Positions 7,845 to 15,701 of a stretch of DNA of 64,000 bases are shown here, piece after piece; the stretch's first letter is position 1, and every line of letters begins with the position of its first letter. Source of the stretch: Oscillatoriaceae cyanobacterium Prado104 (GTDB taxonomy: Bacteria; Cyanobacteriota; Cyanobacteriia; Cyanobacteriales; Microcoleaceae); the NCBI GenBank assembly GCA_025454405.1, contig JALOON010000015.1, positions 1-64,000 on the forward strand, read 5' to 3'. Both the position numbers and the translations under genes were made by a program. Under the pieces are notes generated by a model. That model saw only the letters and a list, made by a program, of their open reading frames with translations, was not told the origin of the DNA and ran no database searches.

Positions 7845-8191
7845 TAGAGACTATTTGCTTGTTCGCTAACTACTTCGTCTACTGCTTTGCGAGTATTTTC
7901 ATTTGAGTAATACTGCTTTGAATTTTCAATAACTCGCTTGAGTACCTGTCTACCTACTGAATTGAGGTTAGAAAATTTCAGCATACGGTTTAACGTATCT
8001 GAGGGAATGTCTCTGAGTAGCTGTCCAATAGCAAAATTGAAGAAGGGAGACGCAAAAATTTCTACGCGAGAAAAGTCAAGCTCTACAGGGCGATTTGCTA
8101 TGAGTTCAGGGTAAATTAGCTCGTAAACCTTCTGACCTTCATCAGGTGTCATACAAGCTTTGCCTATTAGGTCGTGAATGTTTTGTCTCAT
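7844..8191 (-). CDS. Small STAS-like (DUF4325-type) protein
   Basis: 115 residues from ATG 8191, which has GAGGGG about 10 nt upstream; a TTG at 8209 overlapping the previous stop is the alternative. The core VELDFSRVEIFASPFFNFA has the strand-turn-helix pattern of STAS-like DUF4325 proteins, distant relatives of the anti-anti-sigma factor SpoIIAA/RsbV. A helical C-terminal tail of ~40 residues follows. It lies 14 nt downstream of the ATPase gene and is translationally coupled to the PIN gene. By analogy it could be a partner or phosphorylation target of the GHKL ATPase next to it; no phospho-acceptor site can be assigned. Confidence 0.65.
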   Translation of the reverse strand: MRQNIHDLIGKACMTPDEGQKVYELIYPELIANRPVELDFSRVEIFASPFFNFAIGQLLRDIPSDTLNRMLKFSNLNSVGRQVLKRVIENSKQYYSNENTRKAVDEVVSEQANSL

Positions 8192-8205
8192 GTTTTGGGT
8201 TCCCC

Positions 8206-9084
8206 TCAAAAAAGTGGCTCCTCATCATCGGCATCAGAGGTTAGCACGTAAAGGGTTTCGTCACATTCAAGTGTGATGTTGACCAGTGTCCCCTGAAAAA
8301 AGGTTTGCCGATTTTGGTAAATCTCATGATTTTCGTCGATCGCTACATACCCATCATGACTGAAAAACTCCACCTTTCCTCGATTTATCTTTACAAATCT
8401 TTTCAAATAGTCAAGCCCCACGCCACCAGCAACACCACCCCGCCGAGTACTGGTTCCTGCTTGGAATGCCCATTCCAAAGCTTTGTCTGCTGATAAATCA
8501 GGGTTATTTTGGAATTGGCGCACGTTGTGGGGTATACCAACGCCGAAGTCAACTACAGTTAGTTGGAGTTGATTGAGTTTGGGGTAATGCTGTCCGCAGC
8601 TAAAGACACCGATATCTGTGTGTCCGTGTTCAAAGGCGTTGGCGTAAATCTCCCAGACTCTTCCTATAATGACATTTCGCAAGTTTTCGCTCATCTGAAC
8701 CCAACCGCGCCCCAGCCATTGTTCTGTTAAGTAGTAAACTAACCCATCTTTATCTTGTTTTGGATCTTCTCGATAGCGGATAGAATTACCTTGCCAAGCT
8801 TCTTTATCTTCACAAAAGGCATTCATGAATCCATTTTGTTGAAGATTCATTTTTACATTTTTATGTAACGTATCTTTATTAATTGTATATTTTCCGTCCC
8901 GGCTTTCAATCAAACGTATTAATCCTCCTAAAAAGGCAACAGCATTAGGTCTGAGAAAATAACATTTGGAAAAATCAAATATTACGTCTGAGCAATTTTC
9001 AATTGTATTTCGCCAGAGTTGAAACAAGGTGTCAAAATCCTTGAGTTCATCATTGACTGTAGGAATGTTAATAGTAACGCTCAT
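8206..9084 (-). CDS. STAS-like/GHKL ATPase fusion (anti-sigma-kinase-like)
   Basis: 292 residues. The N-terminal ~65 residues (CSDVIFDFSKCYFLRPNAVAF) look like a STAS fold. The C-terminal half carries GHKL/HATPase motifs: N-box E145..N149..H153 (EIYANAFEHG), G1 box D179-G183 (VVDFGVGIP) and glycine-rich G2 box GGVAGGVGL (~216-224). No histidine-kinase dimerisation/phospho-acceptor domain or sensor domain is present, so it resembles anti-sigma-factor kinases such as SpoIIAB/RsbW/RsbT rather than a two-component kinase. It is the first gene of the three-gene operon. A partner-switching control of the downstream PIN nuclease is the natural hypothesis, but is inferred only. Confidence 0.75.
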   Translation of the reverse strand: MSVTINIPTVNDELKDFDTLFQLWRNTIENCSDVIFDFSKCYFLRPNAVAFLGGLIRLIESRDGKYTINKDTLHKNVKMNLQQNGFMNAFCEDKEAWQGNSIRYREDPKQDKDGLVYYLTEQWLGRGWVQMSENLRNVIIGRVWEIYANAFEHGHTDIGVFSCGQHYPKLNQLQLTVVDFGVGIPHNVRQFQNNPDLSADKALEWAFQAGTSTRRGGVAGGVGLDYLKRFVKINRGKVEFFSHDGYVAIDENHEIYQNRQTFFQGTLVNITLECDETLYVLTSDADDEEPLF

Positions 9085-9144
9085 AATACAAAAGCAAGCA
9101 ACAGTAGTGAAATTACCATATCTGTGTTCTAGGGTTTTGTGTAT

Positions 9145-9402
9145 TCAATGCGACTTAGCATGACAAGCCCCACAAAACCAAATCGATTCCTTCTTCATAC
9201 CCACCCCACAAGGCGGTAACATCTATACTAAGCGATCGATCTCCACCTCCACCACCGCCAGCGCCTTCAACTGCTGACCGGAAAGAGGAGGATTAAAGCG
9301 AAACTTTTCCCTACGAGCGAGCGCACCTCTCAACTCTGCCATCTTACCCAACTCTGCCGGCGTTAGATTATTCGTCCGTCGTATAGAGGCTTTGCGTAAG
9401 TC
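9145..9402 (-). pseudogene. Possible degraded ORF with an in-frame stop
   Basis: Reading leftward, one frame gives ~59 coherent residues (containing NLTPAELGKMAELRGALARR), then a TAG at 9223-9225. The same frame resumes with an ATG and 25 residues ending WFCGACHAKSH before a TGA. The C-x-x-C-H end hints at a zinc-binding tail. No proper start exists for the first part, and a 13-bp direct repeat (9399-9411 and 9414-9426) sits at its upstream border. It may be a gene remnant beside the operon; low certainty. Confidence 0.25.
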
Positions 9403-9462
9403 CTATCCTTGTAAGTCCTATCCTTAAAACACCTCTCTCAAAGCACTCAAACACAAATTATT

Positions 9463-10317
9463 ATGAACTTTTTTCTCGGCTGTGCCGTTTGGGCCTACAA
9501 AGGTTGGCTCGGCGAATTCTATCCCAAAAATACTCGCCCCGCCGGCTTTCTTCACCTCTACAGCCGCCGCTTTACCGCTGTTGAAGGCAATACTACTTTC
9601 TACGCTGTTCCCAACCCAGAAACTGTTGCCAAATGGGCCGCTCAAACTCCCCCAAATTTTGAGTTCTGCCTCAAATTGCCCCGAGATTTAACTCACATCG
9701 GATTGCTCAAACCTGCGATTCCCGGTGCTTTAGATTTTGCAGAAAAAATGCGCGGCTTGGGCAAACATCTCGGTCCGATTTTTGCTCAATTACCACCAAG
9801 TTATGCGCCCGCACAGATTGATGATTTGGCTGCTTTTCTCGAAGCTTGGCCGCGGGCGGAAGTGCCTTTAGCTTTAGAAGTTCGCCACAAAAACTGGTTT
9901 AAAGAACCTCATGCTAGAAATCTGACAGCACTTTTGGAAAAGTTGCAAGTGGGGAGAGTTTTGCTGGATTCGCGCCCGATTTATACGGGAGATGATGACC
10001 CCCAGTTAGCATCGGAACGAAAAAAACCGCAATTGCCGGTGCAGTTTAGCGTTACCGCACCTTTTAGTTTGATTCGATTTATTTCTAATCCTAATTTAGC
10101 AGTTAATCTGCCGTTTATGGAAGAGTGGGCGGTGCAAATTAAGCAGTGGTTGGAACGGGGAACGCGAGTTTATTTATTCGTTCATTGTCCCACAGAAGAG
10201 CGATCGCCCCACACTGCCCGCCATTTTCAAACATTATTGGAACAGTGCGGCGCGCCAGTCCCACCTTTGCCCTGGAATCAGTTAGATATGGCTCCCAATC
10301 AACTTAATTTGTGGTAA
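9463..10317 (+). CDS. DUF72 (YecE-like) family protein
   Basis: 284 residues. The start FFLGCAVWAYKGWLGEFYP and the internal FTAVEGNTTFYAVP, FEFCLKLPRDLTH, GPIFAQLPP and ALEVRHKNWF are the signature blocks of DUF72, a TIM-barrel family related to sugar-phosphate-type barrels with no established reaction. Complete length for the family. ATG at 9463. A single gene with no obvious operon partner; the spacer behind it contains a dispersed palindrome. Confidence 0.9.
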   Translation: MNFFLGCAVWAYKGWLGEFYPKNTRPAGFLHLYSRRFTAVEGNTTFYAVPNPETVAKWAAQTPPNFEFCLKLPRDLTHIGLLKPAIPGALDFAEKMRGLGKHLGPIFAQLPPSYAPAQIDDLAAFLEAWPRAEVPLALEVRHKNWFKEPHARNLTALLEKLQVGRVLLDSRPIYTGDDDPQLASERKKPQLPVQFSVTAPFSLIRFISNPNLAVNLPFMEEWAVQIKQWLERGTRVYLFVHCPTEERSPHTARHFQTLLEQCGAPVPPLPWNQLDMAPNQLNLW

Positions 10318-10350
10318 GTAATGTTTGCATGACTTGCACGTTATGCCCAA

Positions 10351-10414
10351 GAAACCGGGTTTTCGATCGAACCCGTGGTGAATGCCCAAGATTTTCAGAA
10401 AAAACCCGGTTTCT
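10351..10414. repeat. Dispersed inverted repeat, GAAACCGGGTTTT type
   Basis: Arms GAAACCGGGTTTT (10351-10363) and AAAACCCGGTTTC (10401-10413) flank ~37 bp. The same arms with different centres recur at 31060-31119, 37944-38003, 44968-45028 and, as a tight hairpin, at 55142-55173. It behaves like a small non-autonomous palindromic element of intergenic spacers. Confidence 0.75.
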
Positions 10415-10521
10415 GATACCTCGCGCTTAACACATATTGCCTCGATTTGCCAAGATATTGTCGATCGCACTTATTCTGAGCTATAACCGATTCGCAACCT
10501 CATCGGTTAGGAGCAACTGCT

Positions 10522-11199
10522 ATGAAATATTTTTCAGTAGTCATGTATTTGCTGCGGGAACGGCAACAGTTTCTAGAAGACATCCGCGAAGGAGTAAAAC
10601 TCAAATCTAAAATTTTCGGTTTGTTGATTGCCAGTACCTTATTCTTTGCTATCTACGGCGCAATTTTGGGTGCATCCAGCACTTGGATGCAGTGTTTGGT
10701 TTCAGCAGTTAAGCTGCCGGCACTTTACTTGCTGACGCTAATTATCTGCTTTCCCACGCTGTATTTTTTCAATGTCATGTTCGGTTCCAAACGGACTTTT
10801 GAGCAGTATTTGACGCTGTTAATGACGGCAATGGCAATGATTAGCGTTTTGCTGTTTGGATTTGCACCAGTCAGCTTATTCTTTTTAATCAGCAGCACCA
10901 ATTATACCTTTTTTCTGCTCTTGAATGTTGCTATTATGGCAGTTACGGGATTTTTGGGAGTCAGTTTTATTTATCAAGGAATGCACTTTCTTTCCGAACA
11001 AGATGCAGAAGGTAAAGACATCAGGCTAAATATTTTGCGTTTCTGGTTGGGACTTTATGCGTTTGTAGGCAGTCAGTTGGGATGGACGCTAAGACCGTTT
11101 TTTGGCTCGCCAGGCATGCCTTTTCAACTTTTCCGCGGCCGAGAAAGCAATTTCTATCTGAGTTTGTGGGAATCAATTAGAGCACTCGGAGGTTTTTAG
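10522..11199 (+). CDS. Multi-pass membrane protein (Yip1-like topology), unknown function
   Basis: 225 residues with about five to six hydrophobic segments (starting ~33-50, 63-85, 92-112, 117-137 and 150-170) and an N-terminal cytosolic MKYFSVVMYLLRERQQFLEDI. Such proteins are common in cyanobacteria and sit near a second membrane protein, as here. No catalytic motif. It precedes the next gene by 33 bp, probably in one transcript. Confidence 0.6.
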   Translation: MKYFSVVMYLLRERQQFLEDIREGVKLKSKIFGLLIASTLFFAIYGAILGASSTWMQCLVSAVKLPALYLLTLIICFPTLYFFNVMFGSKRTFEQYLTLLMTAMAMISVLLFGFAPVSLFFLISSTNYTFFLLLNVAIMAVTGFLGVSFIYQGMHFLSEQDAEGKDIRLNILRFWLGLYAFVGSQLGWTLRPFFGSPGMPFQLFRGRESNFYLSLWESIRALGGF

Positions 11200-11232
11200 T
11201 GGATGCAAATTTAAGGAGATTGAAAAATAGTG

Positions 11233-11940
11233 ATGCAACCGGATTTAGAGCAGTTAAAAATTAGTGAAACAACACTGGAGGAGTTGAGCGGAATAGCTTT
11301 GAGCGACGGTTTTGCAGGGGATTTTTACCGCCCTGCTGCACTCCGGGACAGCAAGAAGCTGTTTGCTTTTTTGTTCCACGAGTTGCTGATATTTTGCGTG
11401 ACGCTAGTTGTTTCGCTACCTGTTGCTTTGCTGGCAACTAGAAATCAACTCGATTTAGTTAGCGATGCTGCACTATTTGTCAGGGTTTTGCAAATAACTT
11501 TGGGTTTGTCGGTGGCGATGGCTGCTGGTTGGAATGTTTATCAATGGATCAAGGCTAAACCTTTGGCGGTGCTAGCAGGTTTGTTGGAGGAAGTTGAGAA
11601 ATATCACGAGGTAATTAAAGCTTTAGATATTATCGATCGACTGACGGCTGCAGGCAACTTACCAGCAAACTCAATCAATCGCGAGGATGCAATTGCAGCG
11701 TTAAAAATTACTAGAGAAAGTTTGGTCTGTGCGGTGCGCACGGAAAGGATTCTCAGGGAAAACAAGGAATTTATCGGTCGCCGTTACGAGTTGTTTGCTA
11801 ATATTGAAAATAATCTGGCTGCTTTGATGGCGATGGATGTGAGCGATCGCGCTACTGAATACGGGCGGTTGTTAAATGAGGCTTTGGAAATTGGCATGAG
11901 CGTTCACAAAGAAGTGAGAAAGTTGCAGAATAGCAAGTAA
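11233..11940 (+). CDS. Membrane-anchored coiled-coil protein, unknown function
   Basis: About 235 residues. Two transmembrane helices (~48-72 and ~82-105) are followed by a long helical cytosolic part (~110-235). AAGGAG ahead of the start supports ATG 11233 (a GTG at 11230 is also possible). Likely co-transcribed with the preceding membrane protein; the pair probably acts together at a membrane, but the role is unknown. Confidence 0.6.
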   Translation: MQPDLEQLKISETTLEELSGIALSDGFAGDFYRPAALRDSKKLFAFLFHELLIFCVTLVVSLPVALLATRNQLDLVSDAALFVRVLQITLGLSVAMAAGWNVYQWIKAKPLAVLAGLLEEVEKYHEVIKALDIIDRLTAAGNLPANSINREDAIAALKITRESLVCAVRTERILRENKEFIGRRYELFANIENNLAALMAMDVSDRATEYGRLLNEALEIGMSVHKEVRKLQNSK

Positions 11941-11947
11941 AGTATAT

Positions 11948-12356
11948 GTAGGTTGGGTTGAACGAAGTGAAACCCAACATTTTCTTATCATTGGGATTCT
12001 TATCATTGGGATTCTTATCATTGGGATTCTTATCGGTGGGATTCTTATCATTGGAATTCTTATCATTGGAATTCTTATCGGTGGGATTCTTATCGGTGGG
12101 ATTCTTATCATTGGGATTCTTATCATTGGAATTCTTATCGGTGGGATTCTTATCATTGGGATTCTTATCGTTGGGATTCTTATCATTGGAATTCTTATCG
12201 GTGGGATTCTTATCATTGGGATTCTTATCGTTGGGATTCTTATCATTGGGATACTTATCATTGGGATTCTTATCATTGGAATTCTTATCGGTGGGATTCT
12301 TATCATTGGGATTCTTATCGTTGGGGTTGGGTTTCACTTCGTTCAACCCAACCTAC
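11948..12356. repeat. 15-bp minisatellite bracketed by a perfect 31-bp inverted repeat
   Basis: About 22 tandem 15-bp units (11986-~12325) in four variants: TATCATTGGGATTCT (A), TATCGGTGGGATTCT (B), TATCATTGGAATTCT (C), TATCGTTGGGATTCT (D). A C-B-A-D 60-bp order recurs at 12121 and 12181. The array is flanked by 11948-11978 and its exact inverted copy 12326-12356, each itself a hairpin (GTTGGGTT...AACCCAAC). Because 15 is a multiple of 3, several frames stay open as pentapeptide repeats (LSLGF on plus, NPNDK on minus); these are not taken as genes. The right arm supplies the stop codon of the cas6 gene. Confidence 0.9.
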
Positions 12357-13480
12357 GAATTTGTTTTTAAAGCTCTTCTTGCCAGCTTCACGTAAGTTTT
12401 TACTGTTTCATAAGGCATTTCCAAATCGGCAGCAATATCTAACAGCGATTCCCCCAATTCCCGGCGCGCCAAAATAGTCGCCCAAGTTTCCGCAATCTCC
12501 AAGGCGCGGCTGCCACCCGCACGCTTTCTGTGCGCCACAAACTTCGCAGTTAATTCATCAATTCGCGCTGCCAATAAACCTTGCATTGACACTTGAGGAA
12601 GCGGTTCATTTGTCAGCCATGCAGCGCGCGTTTGTCCCAAACCAAAAGTGGTTTTGTGTCCCGTGCCGCAATAAGGCGCTAACCGCCCCAAAGCATAAAA
12701 TAATTTTACAAAATCCGGGCGATCGCGAGCCGATCGACCCAACCCAAATTCCACAGCACCAACAAACCCCGTTACCATACCTTTCTTGCCCGCCGCTACC
12801 TTTTGCGACTCCAATTTATGGCGGGTAATAATTACATTTTCCTCAATCCATTCCAAAAATTCTGCTTGGTCAACATTCATTCCTGAAAAGTTATTCCAGC
12901 GGCGCAAATAGCTGTGAAAAACATTCTCTGGCACCGGCAACGGGAAATGATGTTTCTTGGTGCGAAAGCTGGTTGGAGTTATAAAACTTAGTTTTATAAT
13001 CCGATTTTCTGGCTCTTCTGCTGTTAGCAATTGCTGGTAAGTTGTCGGCGCAAAAGCAATATCGCAAGAACGAATTAACAAGTCAGCATTGCGCAAATCT
13101 ATCTGTGCTGGCAAATTTTTTACCCACTCACTAAGCCACTGAACTACTCGCATTGAAAGTCCTGTTACATACCAGCGATAAATTCGATCGCCCAATAGTT
13201 GAAAGTCCTTGCCGGCACTCAGCAATTCGCCCTCCAATCCAGAAATAGCAAATGCTTTTTCTGACTGTTCGTCGTGCAAAATTTTGGATAATTCCGGATC
13301 TGTTTGCTGCACTTGACCTAAAAACCAAGCGTGCAAACCGATTGTGTACTGCGCGTACAGGTAACTGGCGGTGCGGGGCGTTAATTCTAACACTAATCCG
13401 ACTAACTCCGCGTCAGCGGACCACGCCAAGCCCGAGTGAGGGGATTTTTTGCTGCGGGTGGAATGCCGGGAGATTGCCAT
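12353..13480 (-). CDS. cas6: Orphan Cas6-type CRISPR RNA endoribonuclease
   Basis: 375 residues. It shows the Cas6 RAMP plan: an early LHAWFLGQV helix, then, after ~190 residues, GMVTGFVGAVEFGL and the glycine-rich C-terminal loop LGRLAPYCGTGHKTTFGLG typical of Cas6. Cas6 cuts pre-crRNA repeats metal-independently to make crRNA. Residues ~345-370 (ESLLDIAADLEMPYETVKTY) add a helix-turn-helix-like tail. No other cas gene or CRISPR array is within 12 kb on either side, so it would act in trans or be a relic. Its TAG stop falls inside the 31-bp repeat, so the C-terminus may have been trimmed by the repeat. Confidence 0.8.
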   Translation of the reverse strand: MAISRHSTRSKKSPHSGLAWSADAELVGLVLELTPRTASYLYAQYTIGLHAWFLGQVQQTDPELSKILHDEQSEKAFAISGLEGELLSAGKDFQLLGDRIYRWYVTGLSMRVVQWLSEWVKNLPAQIDLRNADLLIRSCDIAFAPTTYQQLLTAEEPENRIIKLSFITPTSFRTKKHHFPLPVPENVFHSYLRRWNNFSGMNVDQAEFLEWIEENVIITRHKLESQKVAAGKKGMVTGFVGAVEFGLGRSARDRPDFVKLFYALGRLAPYCGTGHKTTFGLGQTRAAWLTNEPLPQVSMQGLLAARIDELTAKFVAHRKRAGGSRALEIAETWATILARRELGESLLDIAADLEMPYETVKTYVKLARRALKTNS

Positions 13481-13791
13481 TAGATAGCAAAAATAAAAAC
13501 AGCGATCTAATATTTTATACTACTTCGATCCCCATTGGGGGATAATTTTTGGGGCGATCGACCGCCAAATCGGTTTGAGGCTGTCAAAACCCTGTCTGCA
13601 GGCGCTTTTCATCCTCTTGCGTATCGAAAAAAACAGCAAACAACCTACAACCTAAAACTTAATTTTTGTCAAGACTTTCACTGTATTTTGTCGCGCAAAT
13701 ATATCAGAAATATCCAGTGTTTAAAATTAAATTTTGCGCTACAATTGAGGAAAGCATCTAACATCCTCATTAACTACAATCCTTAATTAGC
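13481..13791. other. Spacer between divergent cas6 and ftrC
   Basis: AT-rich spacer holding the promoters of two divergent genes. A rightward frame (13535-13786) is open but has unconvincing composition and is not called. No hairpin terminator or RNA gene recognised. Confidence 0.5.
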
Positions 13792-14148
13792 ATGGCAGAA
13801 CAATCCAAACTCTCCAACGAAAAAACTTTGGAGGCAATGAAAAATTTCTCCGAAACCTACGCCAAGCGCACCGGCACTTACTTTTGTTCCGAACCTTCTG
13901 TCACCGCCGTTGTTATTGAAGGACTAGCAAAGCATAAAGACGAACTCGGCGCACCTTTGTGCCCTTGCCGCCACTACGAAGACAAAGAAGCTGAAGTCAA
14001 AGCCGCCTACTGGAACTGTCCCTGCATTCCGATGCGCGAACGCAAAGAATGTCACTGCATGTTGTTTCTGACGCCTGACAACGATTTTGCCGGCACAAAT
14101 CAAGAGATTAGCATGGAACAGCTTCAATCTGTTAGAGAAACTATGTAA
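13792..14148 (+). CDS. ftrC: Ferredoxin-thioredoxin reductase, catalytic chain
   Basis: Transfers electrons from photosystem-I-reduced ferredoxin to thioredoxin through a [4Fe-4S] cluster and an adjacent disulfide. 118 residues, full length. The CPC (57/59), CPC (76/78) and CHC (87/89) motifs are intact. By alignment to the Synechocystis enzyme, cluster ligands are Cys57, 76, 78, 87 and the redox disulfide is Cys59-Cys89. ATG 13792. Strong indicator of an oxygenic phototroph. Confidence 0.97.
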   Translation: MAEQSKLSNEKTLEAMKNFSETYAKRTGTYFCSEPSVTAVVIEGLAKHKDELGAPLCPCRHYEDKEAEVKAAYWNCPCIPMRERKECHCMLFLTPDNDFAGTNQEISMEQLQSVRETM

Positions 14149-14259
14149 TCGGTTAAGTAGGCGGGATTAATTAACAACAGTTTTGCAATCCGCCTGCTCA
14201 AAAAACGCGACAATCCAGATCCAAAATATCGCAGTGAAAATCGAGCGATCGAAAATTGC

Positions 14260-14667
14260 ATGACAGAGGAAATCCCGGCCGAGTTTTGGCAAGGAATAGC
14301 AGAGTTTAACAGCCAAGAATACTACGCTTGTCACGATACGCTAGAGGCTTTGTGGATGGAAGCCGGCGAGCCTGAAAAGACATTTTATCAAGGAATTTTG
14401 CAAATTGCCGTCGCGCTGTATCATTTAGGCAATCAAAATTGGCGCGGCGCGGCGATTTTGTTGGGAGAAGGTATCAATCGGCTCGGTTACTATCAACCGG
14501 TTTACAGCCAAATTGCGGTGGATGAGTTGCTGGGACAAAGCGCCCAATTGTTGAGAGAATTGCAGCAAGCAGGGCCGGAGAAAGTAGCAGAATTTTTGCC
14601 ATTATTCAACGGTACAGAAGTTGCCGGCTTGCAATTGCCGTATATTTTCAAGATCGAACAAGTTTAG
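14260..14667 (+). CDS. DUF309 family protein
   Basis: 135 residues with the family pattern FNSQEYYACHDTLEALWME and FYQGILQIAVALYHLGNQN, a four-helix domain with conserved His/Glu of unknown activity. ATG 14260. It follows ftrC by 111 bp in the same direction and may share a transcript. Confidence 0.88.
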   Translation: MTEEIPAEFWQGIAEFNSQEYYACHDTLEALWMEAGEPEKTFYQGILQIAVALYHLGNQNWRGAAILLGEGINRLGYYQPVYSQIAVDELLGQSAQLLRELQQAGPEKVAEFLPLFNGTEVAGLQLPYIFKIEQV

Positions 14668-14708
14668 TACAATTCTAACTTAGAATTTTAAGCTACCTCA
14701 ATCAAAAT

Positions 14709-15314
14709 ATGACTGGCTATTCTTCCTGCGAATGCTTTGCAGCTCACTACTCAGGCAGACGAGTAACTAAGATTAAGTTGCATTCAGAGCAACAAGACTT
14801 AGAGTGTGATGCGTGGAAGCGACTATTAGAGCTTGTGGAGGTTGCAGCCAAAGATGAGCGAGAAGAGTTTGCTCCCCGACGAGAGATGCAGGAGGATGAC
14901 TGGCAGCAGATTATTACACTTCCTGCAACTATAGCGAAGCTAAAATCTGTCAAGCACTTAATGTTGTACGTCAGCAATCTAGTTCGCATCCCTCCTGAAA
15001 TTGGAGAAATGACGAATTTAGAAAAATTTACTCCCCACACATCCTATCGCTTGCATTGGTTTCCCTATGAAATTACCCGCTGCAAACAGCTAAAAGATAG
15101 TACAGTTAGTACCCGCGCTCTTTATGGAAACTATGGCTTTTTTATGTTAAGCATGACAGTTGATGAATTTTTGCGCGACCCTTCAAAGTATCTCCTTCAA
15201 GTAGAGGTAAGTGAATCTTTTGTGATTCTTCAAACAAATAAAGCAATCGCTGAGCTGAAAGCTATTTCTAGCAGCAAAAAACTGCGACCGTTGCCATATT
15301 CATCAAATTGCTAG
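14709..15314 (+). pseudogene. Chimeric frame: truncated LRR protein fused to truncated Phd-type antitoxin
   Basis: Residues ~1-145 are leucine-rich-repeat-like (LPATIAKLKSVKHLMLYVSN, IPPEIGEMTNLEKF). The frame then runs straight into MTVDEFLRDPSKYLLQVEVS and FVILQTNKAIAELKAIS, the DNA-binding N-terminal half of a Phd/YefM-like antitoxin. It breaks at KKLRP, exactly where intact relatives continue into the toxin-binding tail. The following sequence is the C-terminal half of a PIN toxin in another frame. The frame is therefore a deletion fusion rather than a genuine gene, although it could still be translated. Confidence 0.65.
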
Positions 15315-15477
15315 TCTTGCTCTTGATGAAAGTAGCGTGATTCAACTGGCTCAACTGCCACCATTACACCGCGATCCGTTTGACAGAATGCTAATCTGTC
15401 AAGCTTTACAGAATGGTTTAACCATTGCAACAGTAGATAGAGCAATTCGCGCCTACTCAATCATTGTCATTTCGTGA
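15295..15477 (+). pseudogene. C-terminal remnant of a PIN (VapC-like) toxin
   Basis: The frame reads HIHQIASLALDESSVIQLAQ, then LPPLHRDPFDRMLICQALQN and a TIATVDRAI end, closing with TGA. HRDPFDRML and ATVD are the two C-terminal acidic motifs of cyanobacterial PIN toxins. The N-terminal half with the first Asp is missing. It overlaps the end of the LRR/Phd fusion in a different frame, so one deletion removed the antitoxin tail and the toxin start together. Confidence 0.8.
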
Positions 15478-15701
15478 GTTGATGAATGCATCGCCACCCT
15501 CCAAGAGAAACCCAGACGGTGCGCTTTAGCGATTGAAAACGACATTTTTCCCGAAGAAGTCCGCGGCAGCTCCTTCATGGTAAATCTAAAAACATCTATA
15601 GAGTTTTGTTTACTATTCGAGAGGCTAAAGTTTACGTGTTGTACGTTCGCCATAGTTCTCAAGAACCTTTAACTTCTGATGACCTTGAAGGTGATGGGTA
15701 G
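15478..15701 (+). pseudogene. RelE/ParE-type toxin remnant with frameshift
   Basis: Begins mid-protein with VDECIATLQEKPRRCALAIE then NDIFPEEVR, shifts frame near 15565, and continues QLLHGKSKNIYRVLFTIREA and KVYVLYVRHSSQEPLT to a TAG. These are the blocks of the ParE/RelE plasmid-stabilisation toxins common in cyanobacteria (PEEIRQLLxGK, YRILFTI, VYVLYVRH). The N-terminal ~40 residues are missing and the frame is broken, so it cannot be active. Confidence 0.8.

Noticed and set aside
11986..12325. CRISPR array next to cas6
   Set aside because: The 15-bp units are contiguous with no spacers; it is a minisatellite.
11852..12395. Pentapeptide-repeat proteins on either strand
   Set aside because: Frames stay open only because the unit length is a multiple of three, and they begin inside the flanking inverted repeat on both strands.
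13535..13786. 83-residue protein in the cas6/ftrC spacer
   Set aside because: Amino-acid composition is unlike a folded protein, with no ribosome-binding site, and it lies in promoter DNA of two divergent genes.
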